The notes under the pieces were generated by a model, which was not told where the DNA came from, searched no databases, and saw only the letters and a program-made list of their open reading frames with translations. Shown piece after piece: positions 59,949 to 64,000 of a stretch of 64,000 nucleotides of DNA; position 1 is the first letter of the stretch, and every line of letters begins with the position of its first letter. Origin of the DNA: Verrucomicrobiota bacterium. GTDB taxonomy: Bacteria > Verrucomicrobiota > Verrucomicrobiia > Chthoniobacterales > Terrimicrobiaceae. The translations under genes and the position numbers were made by a program. Location of the stretch: positions 186,001-250,000 of the forward strand of contig JAPLTG010000032.1 in the NCBI GenBank assembly GCA_026398255.1, given 5' to 3'.

Positions 59949-61298
59949 ATGAATCACGACCCCTCCACTTCAGAACTGCGTGAATTGGATCGTCAATTTC
60001 ACCTCCATCCCTTCACGCATCACACCGACATGCACAAGTCCGGGACGCAACTCATCAAGTCCGGTGATGGATGTTTTCTGATCGATCAGGATGACCGCCG
60101 ACTCCTCGATGGCTTGGCCGGTCTGTGGTGCGTGAATGTCGGCTACAACTGCGCCGCGATTGTCGAGGCCGTGCACCGGCAAATGCGTCAACTCCCCTAC
60201 TACCCGTCGTTTTTCAACACGACGACAGAGCCGCCAGTGCGCGTCGCCGAGTTTCTTGCAAAAAAATCCCCGGCCCGCCTGAACCGCACGATCTTCTCGA
60301 ATTCCGGATCGGAGGCCAACGAGAGCGCATTGAAAATCATCCGCTCCTATCACCACACACGCGGCCAGTCTGGAAAATACAAGATTCTCTCCCGCTCCTT
60401 TTCTTATCATGGAGTGACCCTCGCCGCCTCGAGCATGACCGGCCTGCCCATCTGCTACGAACCCTTCGACTTGCCGTTGCCAGGTTTTATCCATGTCCCC
60501 GGGCCGCATCCCTACGCCGTTCAATCGCCACTCGACCCCGAGGCTTATGGCAAGTGGTGCCTCGAAGAAACCGCCAAAACAATCCAGCGCGAGGGTGCCG
60601 ATACCATCGCTGCGATGTTTGTGGAGCCGATCCAGGGAGCCGGCGGAGTCATTCCCCCACCCCCCGGATATTTGGCGGAACTGAGAGACCTGCTGCGCAA
60701 AAATAATATCCTATTCGTGGCTGACGAAGTCATCACGGCCTTCGGTCGCCTGGGACATTGGTTCGCGAGCAATCTCTGGGATCTCGATCCCGACATCATC
60801 ACGCTGGCGAAGGGAATCACCAGCGGCTACCTGCCTCTTGGCGCAACGATGGTGAGTGACGAAATTTCCGAAACGATTTTCTCAGCCGGGTATTTCGCCC
60901 ATGGCTACACCTACTCAGCCCATCCCACCAGCGCCGCCGCTGCTTTGGCCAATTTGGAAACCATCGAATCCCTTGGTCTCGTCGAGCGCGTGCGCGATGA
61001 CACCGGCCCATATTTCCAACAAAAACTCCACGAATTTGCAGCCCATCCTGCAGTCAGCGAAGTCCGCGGCCACGGCTTGATAGGGGCGCTGGAAGTCATT
61101 CCTCGCTTGGGCCGTTCCGGATTGGCCTCGGAACCTACGATTGGAATCCGCGCCGCCGGGCTGATTCGCGAAGAAGGATCCATCGTTCGAGGCATCCGCA
61201 CGCTCATCGCCATGGCTCCGCCGCTCATCATTTCCCGCGAGGAAATTGACCAGCTTTTCTCCTGCGTGAAGCGCGGTTTGGACCGCTTGTGGGATTGA
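59949..61298 (+). CDS. Class III (omega-type) PLP-dependent aminotransferase
   Basis: 449 residues. PLP-site motifs: FSNSGSEANESALKIIRSYH (phosphate cup), FVADEVITAFGRLG (Asp259/Glu260 region) and TLAKGITSGYLPLGA (Lys288 Schiff base). LAGLWCVNVGYNC at about 56-68 fits omega-amino acid:pyruvate aminotransferases. The amino donor is not determined. The ATG at 59949 is used because upstream in-frame extension overlaps obgE. It converges on the DUF2062 gene with seven bases between the stops. Confidence 0.9.
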   Translation: MNHDPSTSELRELDRQFHLHPFTHHTDMHKSGTQLIKSGDGCFLIDQDDRRLLDGLAGLWCVNVGYNCAAIVEAVHRQMRQLPYYPSFFNTTTEPPVRVAEFLAKKSPARLNRTIFSNSGSEANESALKIIRSYHHTRGQSGKYKILSRSFSYHGVTLAASSMTGLPICYEPFDLPLPGFIHVPGPHPYAVQSPLDPEAYGKWCLEETAKTIQREGADTIAAMFVEPIQGAGGVIPPPPGYLAELRDLLRKNNILFVADEVITAFGRLGHWFASNLWDLDPDIITLAKGITSGYLPLGATMVSDEISETIFSAGYFAHGYTYSAHPTSAAAALANLETIESLGLVERVRDDTGPYFQQKLHEFAAHPAVSEVRGHGLIGALEVIPRLGRSGLASEPTIGIRAAGLIREEGSIVRGIRTLIAMAPPLIISREEIDQLFSCVKRGLDRLWD

Positions 61299-61305
61299 TC
61301 GAGCC

Positions 61306-61779
61306 TCAAGTCTGCCGACGCTGCTCGCGTCGGCGGAAGATTGGCAGAGTCAGAAAGTAGGCGACAAGCGCTGCGGGGATGGAAAGGAACATCGACCCGA
61401 CGAGGAGCGGCAATCCGATCGTAAAGAAAGTCGTCCATTTCATCACATCTTGAATGTGAAAATGCATTGACTGAACCTCCGGGGGCGACTCATGAAGCCA
61501 GTGAAGAAACTCCCAGCCGATTTTGTATTCCGCCTCCAGAAGCACCGGCCAAAATGGCGTCACCACATCGTGCAAGGACACCGAAATCACCGCGGCGATC
61601 GGATTGCATCGCAGGACAAATGCGAGGCCCAGACAAAGGAGAGTTTTCAACCCGAAGAGCGGCGTGAAACCGATGAACATCCCAATCGCCACCCCGCCCG
61701 CCAAGGCATGCGGAGCGTCCCGCAAATTCAAAAGCTTCTCGCGGAGCGCACCGAAATAATTGAGCAGCCTTTTAAACAC
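61306..61779 (-). CDS. DUF2062 membrane protein
   Basis: 157 residues with DUF2062 features: ALAGGVAIGMFIGFTPLFGLKTLLCLGLAFVLRCNPIAAVIS, then LHDVVTPFWPVLLEAEYKIG, and three to four hydrophobic helices, the last LLVGSMFLSIPAALVAYFLTLPIF. The function is unknown; relatives occur near lipid A or glycosyltransferase genes, which are not visible here. It is on the minus strand just downstream of the AsmA/TamB-like gene. Confidence 0.85.
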   Translation of the reverse strand: MFKRLLNYFGALREKLLNLRDAPHALAGGVAIGMFIGFTPLFGLKTLLCLGLAFVLRCNPIAAVISVSLHDVVTPFWPVLLEAEYKIGWEFLHWLHESPPEVQSMHFHIQDVMKWTTFFTIGLPLLVGSMFLSIPAALVAYFLTLPIFRRREQRRQT

Positions 61780-61832
61780 AACTAGCCCTTATCAGCCCTC
61801 CCCCTTGCGCTCCAAATCAAATTCGATCGTTC

Positions 61833-64000
61833 TCAAAATGCAGAAATCCAGCGCCACTGAAATCCCTGCTCGAAGCTGCCCGCAGGCAAAAGCCCCCCGC
61901 GAAGGCTGAAATCCATACTGTCCTGAAATCGCATTCCGCCGCCGACGAGCGTTTGGTCTTCGATGCGAAGCGCCACGGGTTGCAGGGAGCGCTTTGGATT
62001 TTCAGTCACTAGGAAAAACTCGGATGGCCCCAGCAAACCAGCAGGCATCAAAAATACCGGGGCGCCTCCACGCAGGAGCATCGTGAGGGCCTGAGGCAAC
62101 AGCGGATCCGGATCCATCGAGCGGAGGCACCATTTACCCTCCGAGAGAGGGCCAAAGGCCGTTGCCTCCACAATGGATCCTGCAAAAAATCCCGTGCCTC
62201 GTGCGTAAATAAACGGCTGCCATGGCTGATCGGGGTAAAAACAAATTTCCGCCCGCTCGCTGAAAAGAGGCCCCCCGGGTGTTTTTACCTCCAAACCCGC
62301 CACAGAAATTGTTCCCACGGGAACCAGACGATCCACAGTCCCCAAAATGGCCAAGTCTGGAAAAATCAAGCCGGCGAGATTTTGGCCCGTTAGCCGGATC
62401 GGATCCTCGCCTCCGATTTTGAGTTGGATCGACCAATGCGGATACGGCGCGAGGTTTTGAATGATTGCCGCATGAGACTCCAAGCCCAAGCTTGGTGAGC
62501 CTGTCGCAGAGAAAAGCGGCAGAACCTCGATCTGGCGGCGAACTACAGAATCTACAAAACGGCATTCTCCGGTGATGCTGCCGGACTCCGCGGTGCCACT
62601 CGCCTGCAACTCTCCTTCGACAAGGAGTGTCGAAAGGCTGTCCACGAGGACAGGAATTCCTTCGGCGCGCAGAGTCAGATTCCAAGCGGGTTTCCATGGC
62701 GCTGGAAAATGACAGACGCCGGAAAGCTCAAAACGGCCGGGCTCAATTTCACCAGCGAGGCTTTTGATTTGGAGTGAGGAATTCTCGATCTGAAGTTGCC
62801 CTGTGACGAATTCAGCAGACGACCCCAGGGATCCGAGATGAAACGAAGCGTTGCGGATTTCCATCGAGCCATCCGCCTTCGGATCATTGAGCGAACCTGT
62901 GATATTCAATCGCCCGGAGAGTTCGCCCGAGAGGTCTTGCAGGTTGGAGAGAAATGGGCGGAGCAACGCTAAATCCGCGCGAGGAAAATCCAGGAGCACC
63001 TGAATGGAAGCATCCCCAGGAATCCACTGCATACTCCCCTCCCCGGTTTTTTGAAGCGCCAAGGGGAATGACGCCGTGAGGCGAAGCGGATTCATGCTCG
63101 GATTCAAAACCTCCCCCTCCAAGGTCGCTCGGCCTGCCGAGGTATCCACGGTGACGCGCAGATTGGAGGGATTCGTTGCGGGATATTTTCCAAAGAAGAC
63201 TTCGCGGGCATCAAGCGAGAGCTTGCCCGTGATTTCCTCAGCGGGACCGTAGGCTTCGAGTTTCATTTTCAGGAAACCGCGAACCGGCCAATTCTGGCCG
63301 GCCAATTTCACCAAATCCTCGACGGCCAACTCGCCGGGTGTGTTCGCTTCAAAGTAAGTCGCATGGCTCGCAAGAATCGCCGATTTCCAATCGGTCTGTG
63401 CGGAAATCGTGAAGGGGTTCAGCGGCAGAAAAACCTTACCTTGAAGGAGAGTTTTTTCGTTCGCGTTGAGTTGGAGGTCTTCAAAATTCAAGCCTGACGA
63501 GGAGAGGGTGATCCGCGATTGCATCCGGAGGTTGCCATTCTCGAGAAGGGCCTTCGAGAAATGGATATTTTCCGGCGAGTAGGTCCCGGCGAAATGCCCG
63601 GTAAGTCCGACCGGAGTGTAGGTGGTTACAAATTTCGAGAGGCTCGTCTGGAACTCACCAGAGTGCCCGTTGATGCTCCCCTCGCCTTTCCAAGCGACCT
63701 TCAAGGCACCGCTCGACACCACTCCACCGCCGAGTTTTGGAAATGGACGCAACCAAGTGGCGAGGTCGCTCAGTGAGGCATCAAGCGAGGCGCTGTAGGG
63801 GTGCGGAGAGGAAATGCCGATGCTTCCCGTGGCCTGGAGTTTGTCGTTCCGCGATGTCATTTCGCACTTCACGATCTCCGCCGTTTTTTTGCGGAAGAGA
63901 ATTTCTAGAGCGGCTTGGTCCACCGTAGCTCCACGAAATTCGATGCCCTTGGCTTGGATCCCGACGAAACCATCCAGACTCCCCAACCGTCCGCTGAGGG
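61833..64000 (-). CDS. AsmA/TamB-like or DUF3971-type repetitive protein, N-terminus cut by window edge
   Basis: More than 717 residues are visible and the reading frame stays open to the right edge, so the start lies outside the window. Long runs of alternating beta strands of the kind GLNFEDLQLNANEKTLLQGKVFLP, LSGELSGRLNITGSLNDPKADGSMEIRNASF (this last segment is typical of AsmA/TamB repeats) indicate an elongated beta-groove protein bridging the envelope and involved in lipid transport or outer-membrane assembly. A TTG at 63986 could start a shorter product, but the codons upstream (LSGRLG) continue the same pattern. Exact subfamily is uncertain. Confidence 0.75.
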   Translation of the reverse strand, partial: LSGRLGSLDGFVGIQAKGIEFRGATVDQAALEILFRKKTAEIVKCEMTSRNDKLQATGSIGISSPHPYSASLDASLSDLATWLRPFPKLGGGVVSSGALKVAWKGEGSINGHSGEFQTSLSKFVTTYTPVGLTGHFAGTYSPENIHFSKALLENGNLRMQSRITLSSSGLNFEDLQLNANEKTLLQGKVFLPLNPFTISAQTDWKSAILASHATYFEANTPGELAVEDLVKLAGQNWPVRGFLKMKLEAYGPAEEITGKLSLDAREVFFGKYPATNPSNLRVTVDTSAGRATLEGEVLNPSMNPLRLTASFPLALQKTGEGSMQWIPGDASIQVLLDFPRADLALLRPFLSNLQDLSGELSGRLNITGSLNDPKADGSMEIRNASFHLGSLGSSAEFVTGQLQIENSSLQIKSLAGEIEPGRFELSGVCHFPAPWKPAWNLTLRAEGIPVLVDSLSTLLVEGELQASGTAESGSITGECRFVDSVVRRQIEVLPLFSATGSPSLGLESHAAIIQNLAPYPHWSIQLKIGGEDPIRLTGQNLAGLIFPDLAILGTVDRLVPVGTISVAGLEVKTPGGPLFSERAEICFYPDQPWQPFIYARGTGFFAGSIVEATAFGPLSEGKWCLRSMDPDPLLPQALTMLLRGGAPVFLMPAGLLGPSEFFLVTENPKRSLQPVALRIEDQTLVGGGMRFQDSMDFSLRGGLLPAGSFEQGFQWRWISAF

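Overview
The window (about 58-60% GC) looks like a chromosomal segment of a motile, diderm, aerobically respiring bacterium. I infer the phylum Verrucomicrobiota. The reasons are an ExbB proton channel fused to secreted DUF2341/LamG-type domains, a giant two-partner-secretion adhesin with a dedicated ExbB/ExbD/TonB set, frequent GTG/TTG starts with weak Shine-Dalgarno sequences, and short interspersed 'accacagaggacacagag' repeats. No 16S gene is present, so this placement is inference.

Layout. 1-7.9 kb is housekeeping: an M48 protease (cut by the window edge), an isolated nuoA, a YfcE-type phosphoesterase, a Phd/PIN toxin-antitoxin (TA) pair with a palindromic operator, trmD divergent from a class A penicillin-binding protein, and purF-purM. 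7.9-12.5 kb is a small flagellar island: a repeat-rich spacer, a sigma-54 promoter, flagellin, a VapBC pair, a second sigma-54-like promoter, a FlgN-like protein and a FlhF-like protein with a degenerate GTP site. 12.5-18.5 kb holds a LivK-type lipoprotein, malate dehydrogenase, a BrnT/BrnA pair behind a glyoxalase, and a coupled hydrolase/phosphoribosyltransferase/erythromycin-esterase operon. 18.6-25.0 kb is an uptake locus: exbB-exbD-tonB divergent from a TonB-dependent receptor, followed by a PhnD/PhnC/PhnE-like ABC transporter, with paired TGAGAC-N3-GTCTCA operators between the two arms. 25.0-31.6 kb holds a SLOG-family gene bracketed by inverted repeats, a peptide-binding protein, mannose-6-phosphate isomerase, tRNA-Asn, triosephosphate isomerase and two small proteins.

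31.7-57.7 kb is the most striking part. It contains PstS, a Sel1-repeat protein, a second PstS-like protein, and a 20-kb minus-strand gene cluster reading TpsB, ExbB fusion, ExbD, TonB-like, porin, coiled-coil protein, PpiC-type foldase and finally a ~3,900-residue TpsA adhesin, with a divergent OprB-like porin at its head. Three 18-bp sites of the form TGTnACA-N4-nGTnACA lie upstream of pstS, of the pstS-like gene, and between tpsB and the OprB-like gene. They strongly resemble Pho boxes. I therefore propose a phosphate-starvation regulon that controls phosphate binding proteins, two porins and an energised two-partner secretion system exporting a giant adhesin. The adhesin carries an internal CBM5/12-like motif and a G6 tract at which the reading frame breaks near its C-terminus.

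57.9-64 kb returns to housekeeping: a cyclic-nucleotide-binding-fold protein, a 400-base spacer with several hairpins, obgE, a class III aminotransferase, a DUF2062 membrane protein, and part of an AsmA/TamB-like protein cut by the right edge.
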